A DNA stretch of 64,000 bases from Rhynchopus sp. YZ270_cl-10. Its lineage: Eukaryota; Euglenozoa; Diplonemea; Diplonemida; Diplonemidae. The notes below the pieces were generated by a model, which saw only the letters and a program-made list of their open reading frames with translations, did not search any database and was not told the origin of the DNA. Of this stretch, positions 63,501 to 64,000 are shown piece by piece. Position numbers and translations under genes: made by a program. The stretch is taken from the NCBI GenBank assembly GCA_964035575.1, contig OZ037891.1:248001-312000 (forward strand), written 5' to 3'. The first letter of the stretch is position 1; each line of letters begins with the position of its first letter.

Positions 63501-64000
63501 CGACGCGTTAGAACCGACGCGTTAGAACCGACGCGTAAGAACCGACGTGTTAGAACCGACGCGTTGGAACCGACGCGTTAGAACCGACGCGTTTGAACCG
63601 ACGCGTTAGAACCGACGCGTAAGAACCGACGCGTTGGAACCGACGCGTTGGAACCGACGCGTTTGAACCGACGAGTTAGAACCGACGCGTTAGAACCGAT
63701 GCGTTAGAATCGATGCGTTAGAACCGACGCGTTAGAACCGACGCGTTAGAACCGACACGTTAGAACCGACGCGTTTGAACCGACGCGTTAGAACCGACGC
63801 GTTAGAACCGACGCGTTGGAACCGATGCGTTAGAACCGACGCGTTAGAACCGACGCGTTAGAACCGACGCGTTAGAACCGACACGTTAGAACCGACGCGT
63901 TTGAACCGACGCGTTAGAACCGACGCGTTAGAACCGACGCGTTGGAACCGATGCGTTAGAACCGACGCGTTAGAACCGACGCGTTGGAACCGACGCGTTA
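48587..64000. repeat. 14-bp satellite array (GAACCGACGCGTTA)n with higher-order structure
   Basis: 1,101 units by length (15,414 bp) run to the window end. The register never shifts: the rare variant GAATCGATGC starts at 50001, 52731, 55335, 58527, 61047 and 63707, and all distances are multiples of 14 (195, 186, 228, 180 and 190 units). Long blocks with the same order of variants recur every 2.5-3.2 kb, so there is a higher-order repeat. Common variants are GATGCG and GACACG at the central CpG, ACCCGT, and GTAAG, GTTGG or GTTTG at the end. Most units contain ACGCGT. Both strands meet stops every 42 bp, so it is non-coding. It is a candidate centromeric, subtelomeric or other heterochromatic satellite. 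Confidence 0.97.

Noticed and set aside
48587-64000. Satellite as a CRISPR array
   Set aside because: Units are 14 bp and contiguous with no unique spacers, and the setting is eukaryotic.

Overview
This looks like nuclear DNA of a unicellular eukaryote, most likely a euglenozoan; a diplonemid is my best guess. That is inference from gene style, not a marker gene. About 17 recognisable or probable genes between 3.8 and 45.5 kb all lie on the minus strand, like one long co-directional unit. Several start codons sit 3-25 nt after a pyrimidine-rich AG, as expected for spliced-leader trans-splicing. Conventional GT-AG introns with GTAT donors (often GTATG) and CCCACAG-type acceptors also interrupt genes. 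Coding sequence is GC-richer than the A/T-run-rich spacers.

Layout: 1-3 kb holds minisatellites built on hexamer palindromes (ACTAGT, GGTACC, GGTTCC). Near 3.8-4.1 kb is a copper-chaperone-like HMA protein. A nested hAT-like transposon with an exact 8-bp target duplication fills 4.85-7.33 kb. Next come short repeats and a mariner-like MITE (7.3-9.6 kb), a type I membrane protein, a PPR protein, a four-exon probably mitochondrial protein (12.3-15.5 kb), and a tandem pair of ubiquitin-like/leucine-rich-repeat genes (16.9-19.3 kb). These are followed by a GILT thiol reductase whose first redox cysteine codon is UGA (20.0-20.7 kb), a DOMON-ferric reductase (23.3-25.3 kb), an EF-hand protein (26.2-26.8 kb), a three-exon WD40 protein (28.4-30.9 kb), several unassigned genes (33.8-39.9 kb) including a PDZ-like/CCCH zinc-finger protein, a 1-kb TIR element carrying gene-like sequence (41.36-42.37 kb), and a TM9SF nonaspanin (43.2-45.5 kb). 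Beyond 48.59 kb the window is one satellite array of a 14-bp unit, in perfect register to the window end.

The genes do not form an obvious pathway. GILT, DOMON-reductase, TM9SF and the type I protein are secretory or membrane proteins; the HMA, GILT and reductase genes all deal with metals or redox chemistry; the PPR and four-exon proteins are probably mitochondrial.

The most notable observations are: (1) a probable selenoprotein GILT; (2) a set of small dispersed stem-loop repeats sharing a CCTCTCGTG-like core, all the copies I found lying in one orientation, antisense to the genes; (3) the indel-free 14-bp satellite with a 2.5-3.2 kb higher-order periodicity; (4) several well-delimited non-autonomous transposons. 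No rRNA or tRNA gene, CRISPR array, reverse transcriptase or virus-derived element was recognised.
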